DNA of 64,000 nt from Pseudoalteromonas citrea. Lineage in GTDB: Bacteria > Pseudomonadota > Gammaproteobacteria > Enterobacterales > Alteromonadaceae. Of this stretch, positions 28,220 to 38,558 are shown in pieces (within the stretch, counting starts at the first letter, position 1; each line of letters opens with the position of its first letter). The position numbers and the translations under genes are program-made. The notes under the pieces were generated by a model. It was not told where the DNA came from, searched no databases, and saw only the letters and a program-made list of their open reading frames with translations. The stretch is from assembly GCF_000238375.3 (NCBI RefSeq), contig NZ_AHBZ03000027.1, positions 620,001 through 684,000 on the forward strand. The letters run 5' to 3'.

Positions 28220-28825
28220 ATGCGTTATTTAATAGCACTTGTCGTTGCAGGTGTTGTTACTTTCTTTTTGTTCTTGGGTATGCAAGCGCTTATCCAAGGC
28301 GGGGAAGGGGCAATGACTGAACCTGTCAAAGGAAATGTACTTGATTTTGTTCGTTTGAAAAAAGAAGAGACGGTACAAAAGAAAGAGCGAAAGCCACAAA
28401 AACCACCTACACCAAAAGAGCCGCCACCACCGATGGACGCGCCGCAAATGCAAAGTACTAATCTCGATGCTGCGGGTGCAGACTTTGATTTCAGTGCAAA
28501 TGTAGAGGCTGATGTAAATCTGGCTGGGGGGCTTGCACTAGAATCGAGCGATGGCGAATATTTACCGATTGTTAAAGTTGCACCTGTTTATCCTCGTCGT
28601 GCTTTATCTCGGGGTATTGAAGGATATGTGATTGTAGAGTTTATAGTGACTAAAAACGGCACTGTTCGAGCGCCTAAAGTTATTAATGCAGAGCCGGAGT
28701 CTATTTTTGACCGAGCTGCCCTAGACGCTGCTTTGAAGTTTAAGTACAAACCGCGGGTCGTCAATGGTGAGGCTGTGGAAGTGGCGGGTGTACAGAATAA
28801 AATATCATTCCAAATCAGTGGTTAA
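28220..28825 (+). CDS. tonB: TonB energy transducer
   Basis: A 201-residue protein. It has an N-terminal membrane anchor (~3-25), a proline/lysine-rich linker (KPQKPPTPKEPPPPMD) and a C-terminal TonB domain with YPRRALSRGIEGYVIVEFIV and the terminal FKYKPRVVNGE segment. It spans the periplasm to drive TonB-dependent receptors, probably including the receptor encoded at 32122-34806. Confidence 0.95.
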   Translation: MRYLIALVVAGVVTFFLFLGMQALIQGGEGAMTEPVKGNVLDFVRLKKEETVQKKERKPQKPPTPKEPPPPMDAPQMQSTNLDAAGADFDFSANVEADVNLAGGLALESSDGEYLPIVKVAPVYPRRALSRGIEGYVIVEFIVTKNGTVRAPKVINAEPESIFDRAALDAALKFKYKPRVVNGEAVEVAGVQNKISFQISG

Positions 28826-28849
28826 TGTGTTTGAAGTGAGGATGCGATT

Positions 28850-30154
28850 ATGAAGAATTTTAAAAAATTAGCGCTGTTCAGTGCCCTAGTTATGTCAGGT
28901 GTTATTGGACCCACTATGCTATCCATCACACCGATTAGTGATATTGGTGTGGCTTATGCAGAAACCAAAACGAAGCGTGTCCCAGCGCTAAGAGAAAAGG
29001 TATATAGTCAGCTCGCTCGTGCTCAAAAGTTAGCTGATGATGGAGATGTACAAGCTGGGCTTGAAGCACTAGATAGTATAAAAGACAGAGCTTCTAGTAT
29101 GAACTCGTATGAAATAGCCATGATGTATAATTTTTATGGATTTATTTATTATAACGAAAATAACTTAGCTGAAGCGATTGAATCATTTGAATTGGTGGTA
29201 GCGGAAGAGGGGATCCCAGAATCACTTCGCTTATCGACTACCTTTAGTCTTGCACAATTAGCGATGGCTAACGCTGACTACAATAAAGTCAGTCAGTATT
29301 TAGACTCATGGGATAAAATAAATAATAAGCCAATCCCTGAGTCATATTATACTCTCAGAGGGCAAGTTCATTATCAGTTAAAAGAGTATAAGAAAGCATT
29401 AGGGTATATTAACTCTGTGATTTCAATTTCTGAATCCAAGGGCGATATACCAAAAGAGAACTGGCTGGTTTTACAAAGAGCTCTACATTACTCATTAAAT
29501 CAACCTGCTGAAGTAGTATTAGTACTTGAAAAAATGGTTAATTTATACAATAAACCAAATTACTGGATCCAACTTGCAGGTATGTATGGGGAAACAGGAG
29601 AAGAGCAGAAACAATTAGCGATATTTGAAGCAGCCGATCAGCAAGGGTTTGTGAGGTCTCGATCAGAACATATGCAGTTGGCACAAGTTTATATGTTCAA
29701 TGGGTTGACGTACAAAGCTGCAAAGGTGTTACAACGAGGTCAAAAGTCTCAAGTTGTCGAAAATAATGCTAAAAATAACTCGTTTATTGCAGAGGCATTC
29801 GTGCAAGCTCGAGAGGAAGAACGTGCAATACCGTATTTTGAAAAAGCCAGCGACCAATCAGAGCATGGAAACTTTGATCAGCGTTTAGCCGAAGTGTACA
29901 TAAACCTAGAGCAATACGATGAAGCCGCCGATGCAGCGCGAAGTGCTTTAGACAAAGGAGATCTAACATTTGAGGCAAATGCTTATGTCGCTTTGGGAAT
30001 GGCCCAGTATAATCTGACTAATTTTGATGCATCTATACTGGCTTTCGAGCAAGCAGAAAAGCATAAAAAGTCATCGAGACTCGCAAAACAATGGATCAAG
30101 TATGTCAAAAAAGAAAAGCTGCATGCTGATACATTAAAGCAAGCTTTACTGTAA
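28850..30154 (+). CDS. TPR-repeat periplasmic protein of the TonB operon
   Basis: A 434-residue exported protein with a signal peptide cleaved near YAETK, and tetratricopeptide repeats over the whole mature chain, for example YEIAMMYNFYGFIYYNENNLAEAIESFELV. It is the last gene of the DUF3450-ttpC-exbB-exbD-tonB cluster and is followed by a terminator. Such TPR proteins recur at this place in marine gammaproteobacteria; the function may be scaffolding of the TonB complex (inference). Confidence 0.85.
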   Translation: MKNFKKLALFSALVMSGVIGPTMLSITPISDIGVAYAETKTKRVPALREKVYSQLARAQKLADDGDVQAGLEALDSIKDRASSMNSYEIAMMYNFYGFIYYNENNLAEAIESFELVVAEEGIPESLRLSTTFSLAQLAMANADYNKVSQYLDSWDKINNKPIPESYYTLRGQVHYQLKEYKKALGYINSVISISESKGDIPKENWLVLQRALHYSLNQPAEVVLVLEKMVNLYNKPNYWIQLAGMYGETGEEQKQLAIFEAADQQGFVRSRSEHMQLAQVYMFNGLTYKAAKVLQRGQKSQVVENNAKNNSFIAEAFVQAREEERAIPYFEKASDQSEHGNFDQRLAEVYINLEQYDEAADAARSALDKGDLTFEANAYVALGMAQYNLTNFDASILAFEQAEKHKKSSRLAKQWIKYVKKEKLHADTLKQALL

Positions 30155-30172
30155 ATTTATAATCGCAACACC

Positions 30173-30198
30173 AAAGCCACCTTCGCGTGGCTTTTTTC
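30173..30198 (+). terminator. rho-independent terminator of the TonB operon
   Basis: An 8-bp stem AAAGCCAC / GTGGCTTT is followed by a T run. Confidence 0.85.
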
Positions 30199-30265
30199 GT
30201 TTTCACTATTTAATTGATATATAACTTTAAATTAATGTTTATTAACTTTTAATGACACTTTATTT

Positions 30266-30283
30266 TTGTAACCTGATTGTCAT
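30266..30283 (+). promoter_or_regulatory. PHO-box-like sequence upstream of the lipoprotein/TonB-receptor pair
   Basis: TTGTAAC-CTGA-TTGTCAT fits the 7-4-7 PHO layout with 4 of 7 and 6 of 7 matches. It lies 77 bases before the lipoprotein start. The similarity is modest. Confidence 0.3.
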
Positions 30284-30359
30284 TTATTTAATCTAACTTA
30301 GCCGCATCAGATTTAAACACACAAATAATAAATTTATATTTCTAATATTGGAGTTAGCA

Positions 30360-32045
30360 ATGGAATTACAAAACGTTTTTAAAGTATCAGCAATTGTGGC
30401 AGCAATGGCACTTACTGGTTGTGGTGGTGATATTGAAGTAACACCGACAGTGAATGACACAAGTGTTAATAACTCAAACAATACAACAAACAACACGAAC
30501 ACAGGCGACACTCCAACAACTCCAGATCCTACTGACCCTGTTACACCTACTAATCCGTGTACATCTCGCACAGTCTCTGGCACTGAAGTACAAGGTACTT
30601 TCCAAGCACCGCATTGTGTGTATGGAACAGACTTTGCCGGCAAAAACTTAGAGATTGAATCTGACGTTACTTTTGCAGACCTAGAAAATGACGGCGCGCA
30701 CGTATTTAAAGGTGCATTACAAATTGGTAAAAACTGTAACACAACAACAGGCTGTACGGTTCCAGATACTGGTCCTACATTAAAAGTTGAAGCAGGTGCA
30801 ACCCTTGCGTTTACATCAGGCGAAGCGATTATTCGTATTGCACGTGGTGCGAAGATTGATGCGATTGGTACAATGGAAAAGCCTATCTCATTTACGTCAG
30901 CAAATACCATTGAAGCATTTGATTTGGCGAACATTGGACCACAGTTTGCAGATTGGGGCGGTATTATTATTAATGGTAAAGGCTTAACAAACCAATGTAC
31001 GAATGCACAGCGCGCTGAAAATACGTGTAATGCAGATGCCGAGGGTATCTCTAGCCATTTCGGTGGTTCTGACAATACAGATGGTAGTGGCCATATTAAA
31101 TACGCTAACATTTGGTATGCAGGTTCAGGTCCTCGTGATGGTGGCCCGGGAGATGACTTAAACTCATTAACACTTAATGCTGTTGGTTCTGGTTCAAGCT
31201 TCGAATATATTCACGTTCATCAGGGTTTTGATGATGGTATAGAGTTTTTTGGTGGCGCATCAACAATCAAAAATATTGTTGTTACTGACACACAAGATGA
31301 TGCGATTGACATTGATGCAGGTTGGCAAGGTAAAGCCCAGTTTATTTATGTCCAGCACGGCACAATCAAAACTAAGAAAGACGTAACATACCAAGATGAA
31401 GACGGCAATCCAGCGCTAATCCCAGCAGGTACGGAAGGCTTTATGGGTAACAATGGTTTTGAGACTGATGGTGAGAAGAATGGCGGCGATGACTACAGTG
31501 AAGTACCAGCTTCTAACCCAAACATTGCCAATGTAACGGTTGTAACCACAGACGGTAAGTCAATCCGAGACAATGATCCTTCGCAAGCTGCTAAATTTGA
31601 TGATGCGATTAAGAGCCAATATTACAATGCTTTGTTTGTTAAATCTGAAGGCGCTAATGGTACTGATTGTATAGAGTTTAAAGACTCAGATGCAGCTGCT
31701 AACGCCGAAGCTGATACTTTGAACTTTCATAACTCGGTTATGGCTTGTGTAAGTAACTTTAAGTCTGGCTCTGACCCACTACCAAATGGTGAAGTGAAAG
31801 AAGAGTGGTTCAAAAATGCAGGGTCTAGCTTAGTACTTGATGGCGTACAAGATGTGTTAGCAGCAGATGGTTTTTCTACAAACGCTGCATCTACTGCAAT
31901 TACAGTGCAAGCGAACGACTTGAGTACGTTAAATGATAGCTTCTTTACGCCTGTTAACTATATCGGTGCAGTATCTAGCGCTGATACATCAAGCGATTGG
32001 TATAAGTGGGTTCAAAAAGCAGTAACGGCTGCTAACAACGACTAA
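30360..32045 (+). CDS. surface or periplasmic lipoprotein with parallel beta-helix
   Basis: Lipoprotein of 561 residues with lipobox ALTGC, followed by a low-complexity Thr/Asn/Pro linker (~25-60). A repetitive region follows with short strands such as GAKIDAIGTMEKPISFTS and WGGIIINGKGLTN, typical of right-handed parallel beta-helix folds. Several Cys residues are scattered. The ATG at 30360 follows TTGGAG; the frame opens 12 bases earlier. It precedes a TonB-dependent receptor on the same strand and is probably its partner for capture of a substrate. The substrate is not known. Confidence 0.8.
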   Translation: MELQNVFKVSAIVAAMALTGCGGDIEVTPTVNDTSVNNSNNTTNNTNTGDTPTTPDPTDPVTPTNPCTSRTVSGTEVQGTFQAPHCVYGTDFAGKNLEIESDVTFADLENDGAHVFKGALQIGKNCNTTTGCTVPDTGPTLKVEAGATLAFTSGEAIIRIARGAKIDAIGTMEKPISFTSANTIEAFDLANIGPQFADWGGIIINGKGLTNQCTNAQRAENTCNADAEGISSHFGGSDNTDGSGHIKYANIWYAGSGPRDGGPGDDLNSLTLNAVGSGSSFEYIHVHQGFDDGIEFFGGASTIKNIVVTDTQDDAIDIDAGWQGKAQFIYVQHGTIKTKKDVTYQDEDGNPALIPAGTEGFMGNNGFETDGEKNGGDDYSEVPASNPNIANVTVVTTDGKSIRDNDPSQAAKFDDAIKSQYYNALFVKSEGANGTDCIEFKDSDAAANAEADTLNFHNSVMACVSNFKSGSDPLPNGEVKEEWFKNAGSSLVLDGVQDVLAADGFSTNAASTAITVQANDLSTLNDSFFTPVNYIGAVSSADTSSDWYKWVQKAVTAANND

Positions 32046-32073
32046 TTGTAAAAATTAGGTTGTTATCAAAAAA

Positions 32074-32100
32074 GTAGGCGCAGTCGTTGCGCCTTTTTTA
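32074..32100 (+). terminator. rho-independent hairpin between lipoprotein and receptor genes
   Basis: GGCGCA / TGCGCC stem with a T run. It lies before the receptor start, so it may attenuate rather than fully stop transcription into the receptor gene. Confidence 0.75.
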
Positions 32101-32121
32101 TGATTTTTGGCAGGAATGAAA

Positions 32122-34806
32122 ATGAATAAACACATTAAACTAAAAAAAATAGCGCTTGCTGTAAGTACTACGCTTATGGTCGGTGTGTCAGTGCCAACTT
32201 TCGCAGTAGAAGATCAAACTATTGAAGAGGTTGTCGCTGTTGGTAATCGCTTGCAAGGCAGTGCGGCGGCGGTAATTGAAGAGCGTAAAAATCAAGCGTT
32301 CGTTGCCGACATTATGGGCGCAGAGCAGTTATCTCGAACTGGCGACAGCGATGTTGCATCAGCACTTCGTCGTGTAACAGGTTTGACGCTCGTAGACGGC
32401 AAGTTCGTGTATGTACGTGGTTTGGGTGAACGATACTCAAGTGCAAGACTTAATGGTGCATCGGTTCCGAGCCCTGATTTGACCCGTAATGTTGTACCAC
32501 TCGATATTTTCCCTTCCAGTATCATCGAAAGTTTAGCGGTACAAAAGGCATATTCTCCATCTATGCCTGCAGCATTTGGTGGCGGTAACATAGATATAAG
32601 AACTAAATCTGTTCCTACTGAATTTACAGCAGGTATTGAAATTGGTGTAGGTCAAAACTCTAATGCAACTGACGGCTTTACCTATGACAGGGGTGAGGGC
32701 GGTATTCCTGAATCATTGCAGCAGGGGGTTGTTCGATATCGTGGCGATTTTAGCTTAGGCGCGATCGTAGATAAAGATATGTTAACTGGAACAGATACGC
32801 AAACGCGTGCTGATCAAGCTACTCAAGTAAATAAAGCCTTGTTACTGTCGTTGCCACGAGACATTACAGTAAAAGAAGAGTCCTTGTCGCCTAACTACGA
32901 TATAAAAGCAAATATTGGTGACAGCTTTGAAGAACCGTATTTTGGTGGCACAATCGGCGCGATGTTAGCCGCGTCCTATGATAAGGATTGGAACTACAGT
33001 GACCGCAGAACTGCGGTAGTCGACGACTCTTTACAAGATGGCTGTAGTTCGTCATTAAATAGTGCCGAAAATGCCTCTAACTCTTGTTATGTTAGCGTTA
33101 AAAACTCCAAAGTGACGACAGAAAATGAGCGCATTAATGGCGTGTTTAATATCGGCTATAAATTAGATCAGCACAGCATTACCTATTCGAAGATTTACCT
33201 CGAAGATAATGAAGATGAACTTGAGCTTGCCGTGCTTGAAAGCCCTAACGGCAGTACTGTTAGAACCGTTTTTGGCACAGGCGAGGCACAAAGGCAACAC
33301 AAGTTTAATTATGAAGAGCGAACACTCGATATTGATCAAGTAATTGGTCAACATACATTTTTAGATCTTGGTGGTATTGGCTTTGACTGGCAGTACACTG
33401 AGTCCACAGCTGAGACAGATATTCCGACAAATGTTGATTACAAGTTCATTGACAGTTATAACGAAGCGGGCCAATACGAAGGCTCGATTGTAACTGGTGA
33501 TGATAATCGTGTTACTTACAATTTTACGGATATGGAAGACTATGTGAAGTCTTACAGTGGTAATGTAACGCTACCACTGACGTTTAGTAAAACAGAAGTT
33601 ACGTTAAAAGCAGGATATGACTTTACAGACAGGGCTCGGGTTTATAACACCTCAAGTTTTGTCGTGAATAATGAGACTGGTATATCAATTCCGATAAACT
33701 CTGAGGATGGATTGCTTGGCTTAACCGATTACCTTAACGACGAATTTGTTGGTAACAATGACTTTTTATTGAGCTTTAACGAACCAACAGCACCAAGTGC
33801 TGATGATTACATTGCGGCGCAAAAAATAGATGCTGGCTATTTAGAATTTGATGTATTCTTTGACAATATCTGGCGTGTGAGTGGCGGTATTCGTTATGAA
33901 GACTTTAAACAAGTGTCTATTGGTACCTCAAGTCTGATTTTTGACCGAATAACTCAGGGTATATTTTACGACGCTGATAAAATAGAAGCGGGCACAGTTA
34001 ATGACGATGATTTCTTCAGTGCGCTATCGTTAACGTATTTGGCCGATGATAACTATCAAATTCGATTTGGTTATGGGGAAACCGTAGTTCGTCCAGATTT
34101 GAGGGAATTAGTTGCTGTTGCGTATTTTGACCCGCTAACAGATATTAAAACGTTCGGTGTTGCTGGCTTAAAAAGCAGTGATTTGAAGAACTATGATGCG
34201 CGCTTTGAGTATTATATGGATAACGGGGACAATTTCTCTGTTGCAGCATTCTACAAAGATATAACAGCGCCTATTGAAACAATTTTAAAAGTGGGTGACG
34301 AGGATTATACTGCGACATTTGTGAATGGTGATGAGGGTGAAGTTTACGGTATTGAAGCCGAGTGGATGCATGATTTATCGTATGTCACCAGTGGCTTATT
34401 TACGGCTGGTAACATTACATTAAGTGACTCCGAAGTCTCAATTGACCCTGCGTTTGCAGGTAACCTAAGCAACACAACCAAACGAATGACGGGTCACTCA
34501 AAATATGTTGTTAATTTACAATTGAACTATGACTCGGCCGATGGCCAACATAGTGGTTCTCTAGTTTACAATGTGTTTGGTGAGCGAATTTTGGCGTCAG
34601 GTATTGGTGGTCGCGAAGATGCGTTTGAGGAGCCGTTCCATTCTCTTGATATGGTTTATACTTGGTATCCTGATTTTAACTCTAAAGTGAAGTTTAAAGT
34701 TAAGAACTTACTAGGTGAAAATCAAGAAGTAACACAATCTGGTTATGCTGTGCGAAATAAAGAGTCAGGTACAGCCTTGAGTGTAAGCTACAGTTACGAG
34801 TTTTAA
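32122..34806 (+). CDS. TonB-dependent outer-membrane receptor
   Basis: A 894-residue outer-membrane receptor. The signal peptide ends near VPTFA, and the candidate TonB box is IEEVVAVG. The plug domain contains SALRRVTGLTLVDGKFVYVRG and LNGASVPSPD, and a beta-barrel ends with the aromatic C-terminus SVSYSYEF. The start at 32122 is preferred; the frame extends 15 bases upstream with TTG/ATG options. It lies after the lipoprotein gene and downstream of a full TonB operon, so the whole block may be one uptake system. Confidence 0.93.
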   Translation: MNKHIKLKKIALAVSTTLMVGVSVPTFAVEDQTIEEVVAVGNRLQGSAAAVIEERKNQAFVADIMGAEQLSRTGDSDVASALRRVTGLTLVDGKFVYVRGLGERYSSARLNGASVPSPDLTRNVVPLDIFPSSIIESLAVQKAYSPSMPAAFGGGNIDIRTKSVPTEFTAGIEIGVGQNSNATDGFTYDRGEGGIPESLQQGVVRYRGDFSLGAIVDKDMLTGTDTQTRADQATQVNKALLLSLPRDITVKEESLSPNYDIKANIGDSFEEPYFGGTIGAMLAASYDKDWNYSDRRTAVVDDSLQDGCSSSLNSAENASNSCYVSVKNSKVTTENERINGVFNIGYKLDQHSITYSKIYLEDNEDELELAVLESPNGSTVRTVFGTGEAQRQHKFNYEERTLDIDQVIGQHTFLDLGGIGFDWQYTESTAETDIPTNVDYKFIDSYNEAGQYEGSIVTGDDNRVTYNFTDMEDYVKSYSGNVTLPLTFSKTEVTLKAGYDFTDRARVYNTSSFVVNNETGISIPINSEDGLLGLTDYLNDEFVGNNDFLLSFNEPTAPSADDYIAAQKIDAGYLEFDVFFDNIWRVSGGIRYEDFKQVSIGTSSLIFDRITQGIFYDADKIEAGTVNDDDFFSALSLTYLADDNYQIRFGYGETVVRPDLRELVAVAYFDPLTDIKTFGVAGLKSSDLKNYDARFEYYMDNGDNFSVAAFYKDITAPIETILKVGDEDYTATFVNGDEGEVYGIEAEWMHDLSYVTSGLFTAGNITLSDSEVSIDPAFAGNLSNTTKRMTGHSKYVVNLQLNYDSADGQHSGSLVYNVFGERILASGIGGREDAFEEPFHSLDMVYTWYPDFNSKVKFKVKNLLGENQEVTQSGYAVRNKESGTALSVSYSYEF

Positions 34807-34826
34807 ATCTTAACGGTAGAAAGGTT

Positions 34827-34857
34827 AAAAAGCCGAGTCTCATACTCGGCTTTTTTG
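34827..34857 (+). terminator. rho-independent terminator after the TonB receptor gene
   Basis: A 12-bp stem AAAAAGCCGAGT / ACTCGGCTTTTT with a 5-base loop. Confidence 0.9.
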
Positions 34858-35381
34858 ACCCTAATCAAAAATCCCTATATTTTTAAATTAAATTCATATT
34901 TTAAATGGACTAGTACAACCTTCTTTTGTATAGTACGTCACATTAAAAATAAACATTAAGTTCATATGCTTAATGTCATTGTCATCTTGTTAACTTAAGA
35001 TGTACAAATCGCTTGGATATAATAATAACTTCTACCAAGTAATGAGACCCGAGTTCTTTTTTTGCGCTACTGGCGCTTGATTGGGACAACCTTTACATGT
35101 TGTATCCAAACCCCGCTTTGCGGGGTTTTTTATTTAGTGCTACTTGTGCCTTGTTTGATGTTATTTATAATTAATAAATTCAATGTGTAAGCTTCATCAT
35201 TACGCTTTTTTACCTTTACCTTCTAATTAGTCAAACAGCTCCATGATTGCGTTGCTTGCGTTCTTATATGAAATAACTTTTATGCATTAAAGAAACGCTA
35301 GAAGTCCTCTTCGTAATTTGATACTTTTAGACGTCTAGACTCACGCAATGACTCTAAATTAATTACATAAAGGTAAAGAAT
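34858..35381. other. 524-base intergenic region
   Basis: No protein gene was found. The stretch holds an unexplained terminator at 35108-35132 with a possible promoter at 35018-35023 (see ncRNA entry), and the upstream region of asd. The remainder is AT-rich without recognised motifs. Confidence 0.5.
35030..35132 (+). ncRNA. candidate small RNA ending in an orphan terminator
   Basis: A perfect -10 hexamer TATAAT at 35018-35023 would start a transcript near 35030 that ends at the strong GC-rich terminator 35108-35132 (stem AACCCCGC / GCGGGGTT with T run). The TonB receptor gene already has its own terminator 250 bases upstream, so this hairpin serves no visible gene. A small hairpin ACAAC...GTTGT precedes it. 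The -35 (TTAAGA) is weak. No known sRNA family was recognised. Confidence 0.35.
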
Positions 35382-36494
35382 ATGAATAAAGTGGGACTCG
35401 TTGGTTGGCGTGGCATGGTTGGTTCTGTATTAATGGACAGAATGCAAGCTGAGGGTGATTTTAATAATATAGATGCACATTTTTTCACTACCTCTCAAGC
35501 AGGTCAGTTAGGGCCAGATTTTGCTTGTGAACCAAAACCATTGCTAAATGCGACTGATGTGAGTGCTTTATCACAGATGGACATTATTATTTCATGCCAA
35601 GGTGGAGACTATACTAAATCGGTCTATCCAACATTGCGTGAAACAGGCTGGCAAGGTTATTGGGTAGACGCAGCATCAGCGCTTAGAATGGCTGACGACA
35701 GTATTATCGCACTAGATCCGGTTAATAAGGATGTTATTCAACAAGGCCTAGAGCAAGGTGTTAAGACATTTGTAGGCGGTAACTGTACTGTGTCTCTGAT
35801 GCTGATAGCGCTCGGTGGACTGTTCGAGCAAGACCTTATTGAATGGGTTAGCCCTATGACATATCAGGCTGCATCTGGCGCTGGGGCACGCAATATGCGT
35901 GAACTGATCACACAAATGGGTGAAATCCATAGCTCGGTTGCACAACAGTTAGCTAATCCATCTTCGGCTATTTTAGAGATAGATAAAATTGTTGCCAATA
36001 AGATTAAAGCGGATGATTTGCCTAAAGATCAGTTTGGGGTGCCGTTAGCTGGTAGCTTGATCCCTTGGATTGACGTACCCATGCCAAGTGGCCAATCGAA
36101 AGAGGAGTGGAAAGCTCAAGTTGAGGCAAATAAAATTCTTGGCTCATCTAAGTCTCCTATTCCTATCGATGGCTTATGTGTGCGTATTGGTGCAATGCGT
36201 TGTCATTCACAAGCAATGACCATAAAACTCAAAGCTAATTTACCTGTAGATGAAATTGAGCGTATATTAGCCTCTCATAATGACTGGGTTAAAGTGATAC
36301 CAAATGATCGTCAACAAACTGCGGAGGAGTTAACGCCAGTAAATGTTACGGGCACGCTCGATATACCCGTAGGCCGTATACGAAAGCTAACGATGGGCCC
36401 AGAATACATCAGTGCGTTTACGGTGGGCGACCAACTATTATGGGGTGCCGCTGAGCCATTACGTCGCATGCTAAAAATAATTTTAGCTAATTAG
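35382..36494 (+). CDS. asd: aspartate-semialdehyde dehydrogenase
   Basis: A 370-residue cytoplasmic enzyme that reduces beta-aspartyl phosphate to aspartate semialdehyde, the branch point for lysine, diaminopimelate, methionine and threonine. It has the NADP loop [11 protein letters not shown] at the N-terminus, the active-site Cys in [11 protein letters not shown], and [11 protein letters not shown]. The length fits the E. coli-type Asd. AAAGGTAAAG precedes the start. It is monocistronic. Confidence 0.97.
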   Translation: MNKVGLVGWRGMVGSVLMDRMQAEGDFNNIDAHFFTTSQAGQLGPDFACEPKPLLNATDVSALSQMDIIISCQGGDYTKSVYPTLRETGWQGYWVDAASALRMADDSIIALDPVNKDVIQQGLEQGVKTFVGGNCTVSLMLIALGGLFEQDLIEWVSPMTYQAASGAGARNMRELITQMGEIHSSVAQQLANPSSAILEIDKIVANKIKADDLPKDQFGVPLAGSLIPWIDVPMPSGQSKEEWKAQVEANKILGSSKSPIPIDGLCVRIGAMRCHSQAMTIKLKANLPVDEIERILASHNDWVKVIPNDRQQTAEELTPVNVTGTLDIPVGRIRKLTMGPEYISAFTVGDQLLWGAAEPLRRMLKIILAN

Positions 36495-36597
36495 ATAATT
36501 AATCTGTCACGTATTATTTATAAAACCTTAATACTCTGTATTTATATTAATTCAGTACTAAATACGGTACTGGATTAATATACATTAAGGAAAACAA

Positions 36598-36939
36598 ATG
36601 AAAGGATATATTAGAGCTGTTGCGGCAAGTGCGTTGATTTTTGCAGCGCAATCACATGCGGTTATCTTCACGTGTACTGGTTATGTTCAGTCGGTTTACT
36701 CAGTTGGAAATAATGCATTCGAAGTAAAGTACAATAGAAGTTTAAGTAATTTTCAGAACGAACCTGTCATTATTTATCCGGAGCAAAGCTATTTGCTTGG
36801 TCCTGTGCTTAATGCTATTCGTGAGAGTGAACAAAATCAGACCAAGTATACTTTAGTTATTGAGAATCGTGACAGTGGCGATAGAAGATGTCACGATGGA
36901 GAGAGTGGTAACGCATTATTAGCGATAACACGTAGTTAA
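36598..36939 (+). CDS. small secreted hypothetical protein
   Basis: A 113-residue protein with signal peptide MKGYIRAVAASALIFAAQSHA. The mature part has two Cys (FTCTGY and RRCHDGE), which could form a disulphide. TTAAGGAAAAC gives a good ribosome site. No family was recognised. Confidence 0.7.
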   Translation: MKGYIRAVAASALIFAAQSHAVIFTCTGYVQSVYSVGNNAFEVKYNRSLSNFQNEPVIIYPEQSYLLGPVLNAIRESEQNQTKYTLVIENRDSGDRRCHDGESGNALLAITRS

Positions 36940-37446
36940 ATACATCGCTTATGGAGAGTGAATTAACTCTCCTTATGAATTAAAGGCTCTTGGCAAGAAG
37001 GGTTGGCAAGTTTTTAGAGCCTTCATTTAAGACTAAGTATCTCCAGCTTTATTATAAAAGTACTTTCCTCTTTTGACCGCTTTGTAGTTAACTTTAGGTG
37101 CTTTAATCATAACTATAAAGTGCTTGACGACTCGGCTTATAAGTAAAAAATTTATTAGTGTTGTGATATCGCTAAAAGTAACATCATATCTAGCTAGATA
37201 ACCTATCTCCTAAACGATACCCTGCTAATTAAAACGATTTAGCTTTATTCACGACTGAGGTTATAAGTTAACTCCCCTGTTGTAGCTACCTTCAACTATA
37301 TGCTTATGATTTATATAGGGTAAAATATACCAGCCTTACACTTAAGCTGTTACCATAACGAGCCCCAAATTTATGTGCACTGCTATCTGGTATGGAGATA
37401 ATTTCGGCATGAATTTGGAATGAATCAGATAAGAATGGGTTGTTTT
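36940..37446. other. intergenic region of about 500 bases
   Basis: Contains an imperfect long-range inverted repeat AAGGCTCT / AGAGCCTT (about 36983-37021), which may terminate the upstream gene. No other feature was recognised. Confidence 0.4.
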
Positions 37447-38490
37447 ATGGATATTCGTAAGCTTAATACGTTGCGGGCAATAGCCGCGAGTATTGTACTT
37501 ATTACTCACTTTAGCGATGTAACCGGGTGGCTTGATGGCGCATTAGGGGGGCGAGCTGGACAATATGGCGTGATGTTGTTTTTTTTACTAAGTGGCTTCT
37601 TGATGTCTCACCTTTATTTTGACAAAAAGGCAAATAAAGAGAATATAAAACGTTATGTCATTTCACGAACGGCTAGGGTTGTGCCGCTCTATGTGTTAGT
37701 AGTTGCCTGCTCCTATTCGATGTATTATTTTGGACATACGGGACTATATGAAATAACAGAGGTGCAAAGTTTAATTGCACATTTATTGTTTATTTATGGT
37801 GAAAGTGTTTTATGGACCATCGCACCCGAAATACAGTTTTATGTTATTTTTATTGGACTATGGAAAATTGCGAGCTGGCGGTCTGGTTATATTTATGTGA
37901 TTGTAACGGTAGTACTGATAGTGCTGTTTTTCTCTAACTTTCCGCGTATACATGGTGATTTTGACGGTATTCCCTACAACTTTTTCCATATTGTGAGAAG
38001 TTTGCCTTATTTTTTAGTGGGTGTTTTGATTGGGATGCATTATAAGTCGGCAAATGTGCCACCGTATTTGCGAAAAAACATATTCATTGCTCCACTTTTG
38101 CTTATCCCTTTAATGTACCCCCACTTTAGCCCTATTACTTCAGACGCAAAAATGCGAATGTGGTTAAGTTATGAAGTGTTATTAGTTATGGCGGCAGTGT
38201 TTATTAGCGTTATCTACTTAGTTCCTGATGATAATAGGCTATTGGCTAATCGTGTAGGTGATTTTCTAGGGAGGATTTCATACTCTTTATATCTACTGCA
38301 TATGCCAATAATTCAGTTTATTAGTACATTTGACATGCCAATTGTACTTAAGTTGATTTTATTCTTGAGTTCAAGCGTCTGTGTTGCTTATTTATCTTTT
38401 AGATGGATTGAGAAGCCTACAGCTCGGCTTATTCGTTCCGTTTTCGACGATAAGCAAAGAATGCAAAAACTTAGAGTAAATTGCCAATAA
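37447..38490 (+). CDS. membrane acyltransferase (acyltransferase-3 family)
   Basis: An inner-membrane acyltransferase of about 347 residues with ten or so helices. The motif RAIAASIVLITHF carries the catalytic His and is followed by GVMLFFLLSGFLMS and RTARVVPLY; all are typical of the OafA/WecH group that O-acylates surface glycans. The ATG at 37447 (MDIRKLNTLRAI) fits the family; an open frame begins at 37420. No glycan biosynthesis genes are adjacent. Confidence 0.88.
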   Translation: MDIRKLNTLRAIAASIVLITHFSDVTGWLDGALGGRAGQYGVMLFFLLSGFLMSHLYFDKKANKENIKRYVISRTARVVPLYVLVVACSYSMYYFGHTGLYEITEVQSLIAHLLFIYGESVLWTIAPEIQFYVIFIGLWKIASWRSGYIYVIVTVVLIVLFFSNFPRIHGDFDGIPYNFFHIVRSLPYFLVGVLIGMHYKSANVPPYLRKNIFIAPLLLIPLMYPHFSPITSDAKMRMWLSYEVLLVMAAVFISVIYLVPDDNRLLANRVGDFLGRISYSLYLLHMPIIQFISTFDMPIVLKLILFLSSSVCVAYLSFRWIEKPTARLIRSVFDDKQRMQKLRVNCQ

Positions 38491-38558
38491 AAGAGTAAGT
38501 CTCGAACGCTCTACAAGCTATGTGCATGCAGAGCGAGCGGCTTTAATCGAGTGACTAG

